Assembly (NCBI GenBank): GCA_019634895.1 | Contig: JAHCAM010000007.1 | Span: 22,161 to 86,160, forward strand | Source of the DNA: Steroidobacteraceae bacterium | Lineage (GTDB): Bacteria > Pseudomonadota > Gammaproteobacteria > Steroidobacterales > Steroidobacteraceae | Length of the DNA: 64,000 nt | Direction of reading: 5' to 3' | The notes under the pieces: model-generated | The model's database searches: none | The model's input: the letters and a program-made list of their open reading frames with translations, nothing else | What the model was told of the DNA's origin: nothing | Program-made: the position numbers and the translations under genes | Shown: positions 35,163-43,827 of the stretch, in pieces | Layout of the letters: the number at the start of each line of letters is the position of its first letter | Position numbering within the stretch: position 1 is the stretch's first letter

Positions 35163-35507
35163 TCAGGCAGGAGGTCTGAAGGGCGCGGTTATCTCCGCGA
35201 TCGGCGGCAGGCCGTCCGGAAACGGCGCGATCGCCGCGAACAGGACCGGCGCGGAGCCGCTGTGCGCGATGTCCGCCAGGCATGCCTGCGGCGCCGCGCA
35301 TCCGCAGACGCAGCCCGGGTCGTCGCAGCAGTCGGATGGGGTACCGGATTCACCGGAGCCGGCATCGCCGGTCATGCCGTCGTGGCCGTGGTGAGCCATC
35401 GCCATCGAATCGCCGGTCATGGCCCCAGGCCCCGCCGCGGCGGCCCCCGCAATGCCGTTGTGCATGACCGCCACTGCGAGCAGCAGCTGCAGCGCGAATC
35501 CGGCCAT
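35163..35507 (-). CDS. CopL-family copper-regulatory leader protein, copy 1
   Basis: 114 residues. A leader (MAGFALQLLLAVAVMHNGIAGAAAAG) is followed by a Met/His stretch (MTGDSMAMAHHGHDGMTGD). A Cys cluster DCCDDPGCVCGCAAPQAC and the tail EITAPFRPPA end it. In Xanthomonas CopL has the same order: small leader, Met/His segment, CxCxC cluster and a terminal RPP. It precedes copAB and is needed for copper-induced expression. Here it is the first gene ahead of TolC and the oxidase. The start at 35507 has GGACAG ahead; the frame is open further upstream. Confidence 0.8.
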   Translation of the reverse strand: MAGFALQLLLAVAVMHNGIAGAAAAGPGAMTGDSMAMAHHGHDGMTGDAGSGESGTPSDCCDDPGCVCGCAAPQACLADIAHSGSAPVLFAAIAPFPDGLPPIAEITAPFRPPA

Positions 35508-35678
35508 TGGCTGTCCGTGACAGTACACGCAAATAGACTGCGCCTGTCGTCGAGCCGACGCAAGTGCCGGCATCAGACCTGCGGCGCGCTCGTGTATCCG
35601 TGCCGCGATGGGATGACGAGAATTGCAGCCACAATCTGGCCTCTGGCGCGTCCGGCAACTGGTTGAGACAATTACAAG

Positions 35679-37013
35679 ATGTCTTCCGAGCGTCATCTAG
35701 TCCTGCACAACTGGTGCGTGCCGGGCGACTGGGACGGCCCCACGGTCGCCGGCGGGCGCGGCGCATTCCTGGTCCTGGAGGACGGGCGCGAGATCCTCGA
35801 TTTCTCCAGCCTGGTCGAGTGCAGCAACCTCGGCCACCAGCACCCGAAGCTGGTCGCCGCGATCCGCGACCAGGCCGCGAAGCTCTGCTTCGTGACCAGC
35901 GCCTGGGGCGCGGAACCGCGCCGGGCGCTCGCGGAGTGCCTGCTCGCGATCTCCGGCTTCGAAGGCGGGCGCGTGTTCTTCACGCTGGGCGGGGCGGACG
36001 CCAACGAGAACGCCGTGCGCATCGCGCGCTTCGCCTCGCGCAAGCCGCGCGGTCTAGTGGTCACGCGCGACCGCTCCTACCACGGCGCGAGCTACATGGA
36101 CATGGCGCTGTCAGGCGATTCGCGCACCGCGCAACAGGTGGACGCCGAGGCCTGGGGCGTGCGCCACGTGCCGCCGCCCTATGCCTACCGCTGCCCGTTC
36201 GGCAGCAGCGCGGCCGACGAGTGCGGGCGCCGCGCCGCGAGCGCAGTGGCGGAGGCGATCGATCGCGAGGGCGCAGACCGGGTCGCCGCCGTCCTGATGG
36301 AGACGAACGCCGGCAGCAACGGCATCGTCGCGCCCGACAATTACTGGCCGGCGCTGCGCGCGCTCACGCGCGAGCGCGGCGTGCTGCTGATCGCCGACGA
36401 GGTCATGGGCGGTTTCGGCCGCTGCGGCGAATGGTTCGCCTGGCAGCGGCATGGCGACGGCGCCCGGCCCGACATCATGACGCTCGCCAAGGGCCTCACC
36501 GGAGCCGCGATTCCGCTGGGCGCCGTGGTCATGAGCGCGGAGGTCGCCAGGGCGATCGATCGCGACATGTTCTACGGCGGCCTTACCTACGGCGGCCACC
36601 CGCTGTCCTGCGCGGCGGGCGTCGCCGCGATCGAGGCGTACCGCGAGGAGAAGCTGATCGAGCGCTCGCGCACGCTGGGGGCCCGGATGTATTCAGAGTT
36701 GCAGCGGCTGGCTGCGCGCCATGCCGCCATCGGCGACGTGCGCGGCGGCCATGGCCTGTTCGCCGTGATCGAGCTCGTCTCCGACCGCGCGACGAAGGCG
36801 CCCATCGCGCCCTGGCCGCAGCAGCCGCAGGCGCTGAAGTCGCTGCTCGCCGCCGCGCTGGCCGAGGGCGTCTCCTTCGGTTCGCGCGGCAACCTGCTGA
36901 TCCTCGCGCCGCCGCTCGTAATCGATGAATCCGATCTCGCCCGCGCGATCGCGCTCCTCGACCGGCTGCTGGGCCGGTACTTCCCCTCTTCCGTCCCGGA
37001 GCAGAAGCCATGA
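35679..37013 (+). CDS. Class III (PLP) aminotransferase
   Basis: 444 residues. The class III pattern is visible: FFTLGGADANENAVRIAR, the SYHGASY segment, LIADEVMGGFGRCGEWFA with the PLP-contacting Asp, and the Schiff-base lysine in DIMTLAKGLTGAAIPLGA. Such enzymes move the amino group of an omega-amino acid (beta-alanine, GABA, taurine) to a keto acid, giving a semialdehyde. Its stop overlaps the start of the aldehyde dehydrogenase (ATGA), which would take that semialdehyde. It is the first gene of the plus-strand catabolic run. The exact substrate is not seen. Confidence 0.92.
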   Translation: MSSERHLVLHNWCVPGDWDGPTVAGGRGAFLVLEDGREILDFSSLVECSNLGHQHPKLVAAIRDQAAKLCFVTSAWGAEPRRALAECLLAISGFEGGRVFFTLGGADANENAVRIARFASRKPRGLVVTRDRSYHGASYMDMALSGDSRTAQQVDAEAWGVRHVPPPYAYRCPFGSSAADECGRRAASAVAEAIDREGADRVAAVLMETNAGSNGIVAPDNYWPALRALTRERGVLLIADEVMGGFGRCGEWFAWQRHGDGARPDIMTLAKGLTGAAIPLGAVVMSAEVARAIDRDMFYGGLTYGGHPLSCAAGVAAIEAYREEKLIERSRTLGARMYSELQRLAARHAAIGDVRGGHGLFAVIELVSDRATKAPIAPWPQQPQALKSLLAAALAEGVSFGSRGNLLILAPPLVIDESDLARAIALLDRLLGRYFPSSVPEQKP

Positions 37014-38578
37014 GTTTCCGCCTCACCTACGCCACCATGTACAACCCGCCCGAGGAGATGCATGCGCGCTTCGAGGCGGCGCTCGCGAAAGTGCGCAAGG
37101 GTCTCCCCGCGACGCACGCCTTGTATATCGACGGCAAGGATCGCGCCGGCGCGGTGACCGAGGAGCGCGCCAGCCCGATCGACCGCGAACTGAAGCTCGG
37201 CCGCTTCCCGCTGGCGCAGCCGGACGAGGTGGACGCGGCGATCGCGGCCGCGCACCGCGCATTCCCCGGCTGGCGTGCGGCGCCACTCGCGGAACGCGTG
37301 CGGCTCATGCGCAAGGTCGCGGACGTCATGGAAGCCCGCGTCTACGAGATCGCCGCCGCGCTGGTGCTCGAGGTCGGCAAGAACCGCATGGAGGCGCTCG
37401 GCGAGGCACAGGAATCCGTGGACTTCTTCCGCTGTTACGCCGACGACTTCGAATCCCACAAGGGCTACGAGTTCGACCTGCCGAACGATCCGCTGACGGG
37501 GTTCGTCTCGCGCAACCGCAGCGTGATGCGGCCCTACGGCGTCTGGGCCGTCATCGCGCCGTTCAATTTTCCGAACGCGCTGGCCGCGGGCCCGGCCGCC
37601 GCCGCGCTGGTCACCGGCAACACGGTCGTGCTCAAGTGCGCCTCCGACACGCCCTGGGCCGGGCACCTGCTCGCGGACTGCATCCGCGACGCGGGCCTGC
37701 CGCCGGGCGTGTTCAACTACATCGCGGGCTCCGGCGCCGCCGCCGGCGAGCAGCTGGTGCGCGATGCGCGCACCGCCGGCATGACCTTCACCGGTTCGGT
37801 CGCGGTCGGCCGCTCGATCATGGCGGCGATGGCGGCGGGCCGCTATCCGCGGCCCTGCATCACGGAGATGGGCGGCAAGAACCCGGTCATCGTCACCGAG
37901 CGCGCGGATCTCGAGCGCGCCGCCAGCGGGCTGCTGCGCTCCGCGTATGGCATGGGCGGGCAGAAGTGCTCGGCGGCCTCGCGGCTGTACGTGCACGAGA
38001 AGGTCGCGGACGAGCTGCTCGCGCGAATCGAGAAGCAGGTGGACGCCATCCGCATCGGCGACCCTTCGTTGCGCGAGAACTGGCTGGGACCGGTCGTGAA
38101 TGCGCGCGCGTACGAGAACTATTCCCGCTTCGTCTCGCAGCTGCGCGAGGGCGGCGCGACGTTCCGCCGCGGCGGGAACCAGTGCCGGGATGGCGCGCTG
38201 GCGCGCGGCTACTACGTCGAGCCCGTGCTCGCCGAGGCGCCGGCGGATCATCCGCTGTGGAAGCACGAGATGTTCCTGCCGATCCTGATGGCGCAGCGCT
38301 TCCGCTCGCGCGACGAGGCAATGCGGCTCGCCAACGACACCGACATGGGCCTGACCGCCGGCTTCTACGGCGCGCCCGACGAGGTCGCCTGGTTCCAGGA
38401 CAACATCGAGGCCGGCGTCACCTACGCCAACCGCGCGCAGGGCGCGACCACCGGCGCCTGGCCCGGGTACCAGCCCTTCGGCGGCTGGAAGGGCTCGGGC
38501 TCATCGGGCAAGGCGATCGCCTCAGCCTATTACCTGCCGCTGTACCTGCGCGAGCAGTCCCGCACCGTGGTGGACTGA
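37010..38578 (+). CDS. Aldehyde dehydrogenase (P5CDH/RocA-like)
   Basis: 522 residues. Motifs are VLEVGKNRMEALGEAQESVDFFRCY and GVWAVIAPFNFPNALAAGP (cofactor). The catalytic parts are TEMGGKNPVIV (Glu) and GMGGQKCSAASRLYV (nucleophilic Cys, near residue 320). The N-terminal VGKNR and GEAQE are also seen in 1-pyrroline-5-carboxylate dehydrogenases. It would oxidise the semialdehyde made by the upstream aminotransferase to an acid, with NAD(P). The stop is directly followed by the CoA-transferase A start, so it is cotranscribed. Confidence 0.92.
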   Translation: MSFRLTYATMYNPPEEMHARFEAALAKVRKGLPATHALYIDGKDRAGAVTEERASPIDRELKLGRFPLAQPDEVDAAIAAAHRAFPGWRAAPLAERVRLMRKVADVMEARVYEIAAALVLEVGKNRMEALGEAQESVDFFRCYADDFESHKGYEFDLPNDPLTGFVSRNRSVMRPYGVWAVIAPFNFPNALAAGPAAAALVTGNTVVLKCASDTPWAGHLLADCIRDAGLPPGVFNYIAGSGAAAGEQLVRDARTAGMTFTGSVAVGRSIMAAMAAGRYPRPCITEMGGKNPVIVTERADLERAASGLLRSAYGMGGQKCSAASRLYVHEKVADELLARIEKQVDAIRIGDPSLRENWLGPVVNARAYENYSRFVSQLREGGATFRRGGNQCRDGALARGYYVEPVLAEAPADHPLWKHEMFLPILMAQRFRSRDEAMRLANDTDMGLTAGFYGAPDEVAWFQDNIEAGVTYANRAQGATTGAWPGYQPFGGWKGSGSSGKAIASAYYLPLYLREQSRTVVD

Positions 38579-39427
38579 GTGCCGAAGTTCCTGGCCCTGC
38601 GGGACGCGATCCGGGACCACGTCGCCGACGGCGCCTGCGTCGCGCTCGAGGGCTTCACGCACCTGATCCCGTTCGCGGCGGGCAACGAGATCATCCGCCA
38701 GGGCAGGCAGCAGCTGCACCTCGTACGCATGACGCCGGACCTCATCTACGACCAGATGATCGGCGCCGGCTGCGCGCGCCGGCTGACCTTCTCCTGGGGC
38801 GGCAACCCCGGCGTGGGTTCCGCGCACCGCATCCGCGACGCGGTCGAGCAGGGCTGGCCGCGGCCGCTCGAGCTCGACGAGCACACGCATGCCGGCATGG
38901 CGGCGGCTTACCGCGCGGGCGCGGCGCGCCTGCCCTTCGGGATGCTGCGCGGCTACATCGGCACCGACCTGCCGCAGCACAACGCGCGCATCGGCAGCGT
39001 GCGCTGCCCGTACACGGGCGAGGAAATCGCGGCCGTGCCCGCGCTCAACCCGGACGTGGCCATCCTGCACGCCCAGCGCGCGGACCGGCGCGGCAACGTC
39101 GCGATCACCGGCATCACCGGCGCCGCGCGCGAGGCGGCGCTCGCCGCGGCGAAGCTCGTCGTCACGGTCGAGGAGGTCGTCGAGGAACTGCCGCCGGCGA
39201 TGAACGGGATCGTGTTGCCGCATTTCGTGGTCACGGCCATTGCACACTGCCCGGGCGGCGCCTGGCCGTCGTACGCGCAGGGGCATTATGCGCGCGACAA
39301 CGGCTTCTACCGGCGCTGGGACGCGATCGCGCGCGACCGCGCCCAGTTCACGGCGTGGATCGACCGGCACGTGCGCGGCACGGCGGACCATCATGCGTTT
39401 CTGGCGAGCCTGAGGCTGGCGGCATGA
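38579..39427 (+). CDS. CoA-transferase subunit A (GctA/CatI-like)
   Basis: 282 residues, started at the GTG that directly follows the upstream stop. Motifs ALEGFTHLIPFAAGNEIIRQG (CoA glycine loop in this family), LPFGMLRGYIGTDLP and CPYTGEEIAAVPAL are typical of alpha subunits of class I CoA-transferases of the glutaconate/3-oxoadipate group. With subunit B it would move CoA from a donor such as acetyl- or succinyl-CoA to the acid made upstream. The partner gene lies 286 bases further on, separated by palindromic DNA. Confidence 0.88.
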   Translation: MPKFLALRDAIRDHVADGACVALEGFTHLIPFAAGNEIIRQGRQQLHLVRMTPDLIYDQMIGAGCARRLTFSWGGNPGVGSAHRIRDAVEQGWPRPLELDEHTHAGMAAAYRAGAARLPFGMLRGYIGTDLPQHNARIGSVRCPYTGEEIAAVPALNPDVAILHAQRADRRGNVAITGITGAAREAALAAAKLVVTVEEVVEELPPAMNGIVLPHFVVTAIAHCPGGAWPSYAQGHYARDNGFYRRWDAIARDRAQFTAWIDRHVRGTADHHAFLASLRLAA

Positions 39428-39475
39428 ACGGCCGGGACGGCGGTCAGGCGCGCTGTGCGGCCGCGATCCCTGCTG

Positions 39476-39497
39476 GCTCGCGCCGCCGGAACTTACG
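39476..39497. repeat. Copy of the 2.5-kb palindrome arm
   Basis: These 22 bases are identical to the left arm of the palindrome at 2481-2502. No matching right arm follows at the short distance seen there, so this is a lone arm or a degraded copy. It lies 48 bases after the CoA-transferase A stop. Confidence 0.8.
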
Positions 39498-39604
39498 CGC
39501 TCGCTCGCAGGATCGCGGCCGCCGGCGCGCACGGCCACCGTACACGCCCGCGCCTCCAACCGCCGGCGGCGCGCCACGGCTGGCGCGGCCGGCGTGCGCG
39601 AGAT

Positions 39605-39671
39605 CCGGCGGAGGGGCCCGTCTGCAAACTCGTAAGTTCCGGCAGAGTTTGCAGGCGGGCCCCTCCGCCGG
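39605..39671. repeat. Long hairpin with REP-like core in its loop
   Basis: A left arm 39605-39631 pairs with a right arm 39645-39671 at 26 of 27 positions, with a 13-base loop. The loop contains GTAAGTTCCGGC, which is the core of the 2481-2540 palindrome. It ends 42 bases before the CoA-transferase B start. The DNA from 39498 to 39604 is GC-rich and has several partial inverted repeats but no gene. Confidence 0.85.
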
Positions 39672-39713
39672 TTCCCCTGCCTGCCGTTGGCGTCTTGCTG
39701 CAGAGGCAAGGCC

Positions 39714-40490
39714 GTGAGCGCCTGGACCCGCGACGAGATGATGACGATCGCCGCCGCCCGCCTGCTCGCCGACGGCATGGTCTGCTTCGTCGGCATCGGC
39801 CTGCCGGGCGCGGCCTGCAACCTCGCGCGCCTGACGCACGCGCCGGGGCTGGTGCTGATCTACGAATCCGGCACGATCGGCACGCGCCCATCCGTGTTGC
39901 CGCTTTCCATCGGCGACGGCGAGCTGGCGGAGACCGCGACCTGCGTCGTGCCGCTGCCCGAGATCTTCAGCGATTACCTGCAGGCGGGGCGCATCGACGT
40001 CGGCTTCCTCGGCGCCGCGCAGATCGACCGCTTCGGCAACCTGAACAGCACGGTGATCGGCGACTACGCAAAGCCGCGCACGCGGCTGCCCGGCGCCGGC
40101 GGCGCCACCGAGATCGCCGCGCATGCGCGGGAGGTCTTCATCGTCATGAAGGCGACGCCGCGGTCGTTCGTGCCCAGGCTCGACTTCCAGACCAGCGGCG
40201 GGCATTTCCCTGGCCGCGCCGTGAGCGGCGCGACCGGCAGCGGCCCGGCGGTGGTCGTCACCGACGTCGGCATGCTGCGGCCGCAGGGCCCGCGCAACGA
40301 GCTCGCGCTCGCCGCGACCTACCCCGGGATCCCGGCCCAGGAAGCGGTCGCCGCCGTCGGCTGGCCGCTCGCCATCGCATCCACAGTCGAATCCATCGCG
40401 CCGCCCGCGGCCGCGGAACTCGAGGCGCTGCGCGCCCTCGAGGCCCGCACCGCGGCGGCTCACCGCGAACCCGTGAGGTTACCCCTATGA
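39714..40490 (+). CDS. CoA-transferase subunit B (GctB/CatJ-like)
   Basis: 258 residues from a GTG with AGAGG ahead. It has the catalytic motif YESGTIG with the nucleophilic Glu51, the residue that forms the glutamyl-CoA intermediate in class I CoA-transferases. GIGLPGAACNLA and QIDRFGNLNSTVIG are also conserved in beta subunits. The presence of the Glu argues for true transferase activity and against an IpdB-like hydrolase, in which it is lost. Its stop overlaps the start of the next aminotransferase (ATGA). Confidence 0.9.
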   Translation: MSAWTRDEMMTIAAARLLADGMVCFVGIGLPGAACNLARLTHAPGLVLIYESGTIGTRPSVLPLSIGDGELAETATCVVPLPEIFSDYLQAGRIDVGFLGAAQIDRFGNLNSTVIGDYAKPRTRLPGAGGATEIAAHAREVFIVMKATPRSFVPRLDFQTSGGHFPGRAVSGATGSGPAVVVTDVGMLRPQGPRNELALAATYPGIPAQEAVAAVGWPLAIASTVESIAPPAAAELEALRALEARTAAAHREPVRLPL

Positions 40491-41827
40491 GCGCCAGCCC
40501 CGGCAAATCGACCAACCCGCACATCAGGACCGAGCTGCCGGGGCCGAAGGCGCGCGCGATGATCGAGCGCGACACGAGAGTCGCATCGCCCTCCTATCCG
40601 CGCGACTACCCGTTCGTGATCTCGCACGGGCGCGGCGCCGAGGTCTGGGACGTGGACGGCAACCGCTTCCTCGACTTCGCTGCGGGCATTGCGGTCTGCT
40701 CGACCGGCCACGCGCACCCGAAGGTGGTGGCCGCGGTGCAGGAAGCGGCCGCGAAGTTCCTGCACATCTCCAGCGACTACTGGCATGAAGGGATGACCGC
40801 GCTCGCGGAACGCCTGTCCGCGCTGGTGCCGCTCGGCGAGCCGGGCATGAGCTTCTTCTGCCAGTCCGGTACGGAGTCGGTCGAGGGCGCGCTCAAGCTC
40901 GCGCGCTACGTGACCGGTCGTGGCCGCATCCTCGCCTTCCTCGGCAGCTTCCACGGCCGCACCATGGGCTCGCTGGCGCTCACCTCCAGCAAGTACACGC
41001 AGCAGGCCGGCTTCTTCCCGACCATGCCGGGCGTGACACACGTGCCCTACCCCAACAGCTACCGGCCGCTGTTCGCGGGCAGCGACCAGGGCCGGGCGGT
41101 GCTCGACTACATCCGCATGCTGTTCGAGCGCAACGTCCCGGCGCAGGAAGTCGCCGCCATCGTCGTGGAGCCGCTGCAGGGCGAGGGCGGCTACCTCGTG
41201 CCGCCGGCCGGATTCCTCGCCGGGCTGCGCCGGATCTGCGACGAGCACGGCATCCTGCTGGTGTTCGACGAGGTGCAGTCCGGCGTCGGCCGCACCGGCA
41301 AGATGTTCTGCGCCGAACACTCGGGGGTGAAGCCCGACATCATGACCCTCGCGAAGGGACTCGGCTCCGGCATGCCGATCGGCGCCGTGGTCGCGAAGCA
41401 GAGCCTCATGAAACAGTGGAAGAAGGGCGCGCACGGCAACACCTTCGGCGGCAACCCGCTGTGCTGCGCGGCCGCAAACGTCACGCTCGACCTGGTGCGC
41501 GAGCAGTACGCCGCGAACGCGGCCGGGGTCGGCGCGCACTTCATGAAGCGCCTCGCGGAACTCAAGTCGCAGTATCCCTGCATCGGCGACCTGCGCGGCC
41601 TCGGCCTGATGATCGGCGTCGAGCTGATCGAAAAGGACGGTGCGCCTGCCCGCGCGCTGGTGGACCGGCTGCTGCACGCGGCCTGGCGCAACGGCCTCCT
41701 GCTGCTTTCCTGCGGCGTCTCCACGCTTCGTTTCATGCCGCCGCTCTGCGTCAGCGAAGCGGAGGTGGACGAGGCGATGGGCTGCCTGCGCCGCGCACTG
41801 GACGAAGCGCTCGCGGCGAAGGCATGA
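40487..41827 (+). CDS. 4-aminobutyrate-type aminotransferase (class III)
   Basis: 446 residues. Motifs FFCQSGTESVEGALKLARY, AFLGSFHGRTMGSLALT, LLVFDEVQSGVGRTGKMFC with the PLP Asp, and DIMTLAKGLGSGMPIGAVVA with the lysine match GabT-like enzymes. It uses an omega-amino acid, most likely GABA or a close relative, with 2-oxoglutarate. This is the second class III enzyme in the cluster and is only distantly like the first (35679), so two different amino substrates or steps are likely. It overlaps genes on both sides by 4 bp. Confidence 0.92.
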   Translation: MSASPGKSTNPHIRTELPGPKARAMIERDTRVASPSYPRDYPFVISHGRGAEVWDVDGNRFLDFAAGIAVCSTGHAHPKVVAAVQEAAAKFLHISSDYWHEGMTALAERLSALVPLGEPGMSFFCQSGTESVEGALKLARYVTGRGRILAFLGSFHGRTMGSLALTSSKYTQQAGFFPTMPGVTHVPYPNSYRPLFAGSDQGRAVLDYIRMLFERNVPAQEVAAIVVEPLQGEGGYLVPPAGFLAGLRRICDEHGILLVFDEVQSGVGRTGKMFCAEHSGVKPDIMTLAKGLGSGMPIGAVVAKQSLMKQWKKGAHGNTFGGNPLCCAAANVTLDLVREQYAANAAGVGAHFMKRLAELKSQYPCIGDLRGLGLMIGVELIEKDGAPARALVDRLLHAAWRNGLLLLSCGVSTLRFMPPLCVSEAEVDEAMGCLRRALDEALAAKA

Positions 41828-43827
41828 GGCGCGCCGCCGGCCTGCTCGCCGGCCTGCTGCTGCCGCTGGCAGCGCCCGCGGACGATGCGCGCTTCACGGT
41901 GGACGATTTCGTGCGCATCGCCGACGTCTCTGCTCCGGAGTTCTCGCCGGACGGCGATTGCCTCGTGTACGTCGTGGAGACCGCGAACCTGGAGACCGAC
42001 GAACCGGTGTCCGACCTCTGGCGCGTGCGCTGGGACGGCAGCGACCGTCGCGCGCTGACCCGCACGCCGGACGCCAGCGAGTGGCAGCCCGCATACAGCC
42101 CGGACGGGCGTTACATCGCCTTCCTCTCCGATCGCGGCGGGGAAGATGCGGTCACCCAGGTCTGGCTGCTGCCGGCAGCCGGCGGTGAAGCCGAGGCCGT
42201 CACGAAGTTCCCGGGCGGCGTGGTGGACTACGCCTGGTCGCCCGATTCCTCGCGCCTCGCGGTCATCGCAACCGATCCCGAGCGGCCCGAGGGCGAGAAG
42301 GCGCCGCCGAAGCCGGCACCGGTCGTCATCGACCGCTTCCAGTTCAAGGAGGATTTCACCGGGCTGCTGACCGGCCGGCGCCAGCACCTCTACGTCGTCG
42401 AGCTGCGCTCACGCGAGGCGACGCAGCTCACCTCTGGCGCACATGACGAACACCTGCCGTCCTGGTCGCCCGACGGCCGGCATATCGCCTACGTCACCAA
42501 GCGCGGCGACGATCCGGACCGCCATTCCAACTGGGACATCTGGCTGGTGGAACCGCGCGCAGGCGCCGGCGAACGCCAGCTCACGACCTTCGCCGGCGCG
42601 GATGCGGGCCCGGACTGGGAATCGCGGCCGGCCTGGAGTCCGGACGGCGGGCAGATCGCCTACATCCGCGGCGGCCTGGACCGCGACATCTATTACGCCA
42701 CCTGGCAGCTGTACGTCGTCGACGTCGCCACGGGCGCAACCCGCATCGCCGCCGACCTCGACCGCGGCTTCACGCGACCGCGGTTCGCGCCGGACGGCCG
42801 CTCCGTGCTCGCCCTCGTCGAGCAGTCGCGCGTGACCCGTCTGTCCCGCATCGAACTCGCCGGCGGGCGGGTCACGGCGCTCACCGCCGGTGCGCGCTTC
42901 GACGCGGATTTTGCGGTCGCGGCAAATGGCCGCGTCGCCGTGCTCGGCGGGGACAGTGCACATCCCTACCGGCTGCAGGCGATCGAACGCAAGGGGCTGC
43001 GCCCGATCGCGGACCACAACGAGTGGCTGGCCGGGAAGCGTCTCGCGCCGGTCGAACCGATCTCGTTCCCGAGTGCGGACGGCACCGCCATCGACGGATT
43101 CCTGGTCCGCCCCGTCGGCCATGAGCCCGGGCGCCGCTACCCGACGATCCTGCGCATCCACGGCGGGCCCGTATACCAGTACAGCCACGAGTTCATGGCG
43201 GACTGGCAGGTGTACGCCGCGCAGGGATTCGCCGTGGTGGCCGCGAACCCGCGCGGCAGCTCGGGCCGCGGCTTCGCGTTCGCCCGCGCGATCCGGGCGG
43301 ACTGGGGCGGCAAGGACGCCGAGGACGTGCTGGCCGCGGTGGATCATGCGGTGAGGCTCGGCGTGGCGGATCCAGAGCGCCTCGCGATCGGCGGGCGCAG
43401 CTACGGCGGCATCCTGACGAACGCCGTGATCGCGCGCGACGGACGCTTCAAGGCCGCGGTGTCGGGCGCCGGCGCCTCGAATTTCCTCGGCCTGTACGGC
43501 CACGACCAGTACGTGCGCGAGTACGAAGCGGAGCTCGGGCGGCCGTGGGACGACCGCGAGGCCTGGGACCGCGTGTCCTTCCCGTTCCTGAAGGCGGGCG
43601 CGATCTCGACGCCGACGCTCTTTTACTGCGGCGAGCGCGACGCCAACGTGCCCTGCCATGGCAGCGAGCAGATGTACCAGGCGCTGCGCTCGCGCGGCGT
43701 GCCGACGCTGCTCGTGGTCTACCCGGGTGAGTGGCACCCGATCACGGCGCCCTCGTACCGGCGCGACCGCATGCAGCGGCACCTCGACTGGTATCGGCGC
43801 TACCTCGGCGGCGACCAGCGGTTGTAG
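41824..43827 (+). CDS. Secreted S9 family prolyl-oligopeptidase-like peptidase
   Basis: 667 residues. A leader ends near LAAPADD. A beta-propeller covers about residues 25-400 (repeats such as PEFSPDGDCLVYV, PAYSPDGRYIAFLSDR). An alpha/beta-hydrolase domain follows, with GGRSYGG (Ser526), GERDANVP (Asp606) and GEWHPI (His638). This is the S9C acylaminoacyl-/dipeptidyl-peptidase layout. It should cut short peptides in the periplasm. It overlaps the aminotransferase start by ATGA. Its 3' end overlaps by 28 bp with the convergent P1 peptidase gene. Confidence 0.93.
   Translation: MRRAAGLLAGLLLPLAAPADDARFTVDDFVRIADVSAPEFSPDGDCLVYVVETANLETDEPVSDLWRVRWDGSDRRALTRTPDASEWQPAYSPDGRYIAFLSDRGGEDAVTQVWLLPAAGGEAEAVTKFPGGVVDYAWSPDSSRLAVIATDPERPEGEKAPPKPAPVVIDRFQFKEDFTGLLTGRRQHLYVVELRSREATQLTSGAHDEHLPSWSPDGRHIAYVTKRGDDPDRHSNWDIWLVEPRAGAGERQLTTFAGADAGPDWESRPAWSPDGGQIAYIRGGLDRDIYYATWQLYVVDVATGATRIAADLDRGFTRPRFAPDGRSVLALVEQSRVTRLSRIELAGGRVTALTAGARFDADFAVAANGRVAVLGGDSAHPYRLQAIERKGLRPIADHNEWLAGKRLAPVEPISFPSADGTAIDGFLVRPVGHEPGRRYPTILRIHGGPVYQYSHEFMADWQVYAAQGFAVVAANPRGSSGRGFAFARAIRADWGGKDAEDVLAAVDHAVRLGVADPERLAIGGRSYGGILTNAVIARDGRFKAAVSGAGASNFLGLYGHDQYVREYEAELGRPWDDREAWDRVSFPFLKAGAISTPTLFYCGERDANVPCHGSEQMYQALRSRGVPTLLVVYPGEWHPITAPSYRRDRMQRHLDWYRRYLGGDQRL

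Noticed and set aside
35508..35678. A second MerR-type operator ahead of the CopL/TolC unit
   Set aside because: I looked for the ACTCTGGAC dyad in this 171-base gap and did not find it, nor another clear promoter.
38579..40490. CoA-transferase pair as IpdAB-type ring-opening hydrolase
   Set aside because: Subunit B keeps the catalytic Glu (YESGTIG), which IpdB is known to lack.
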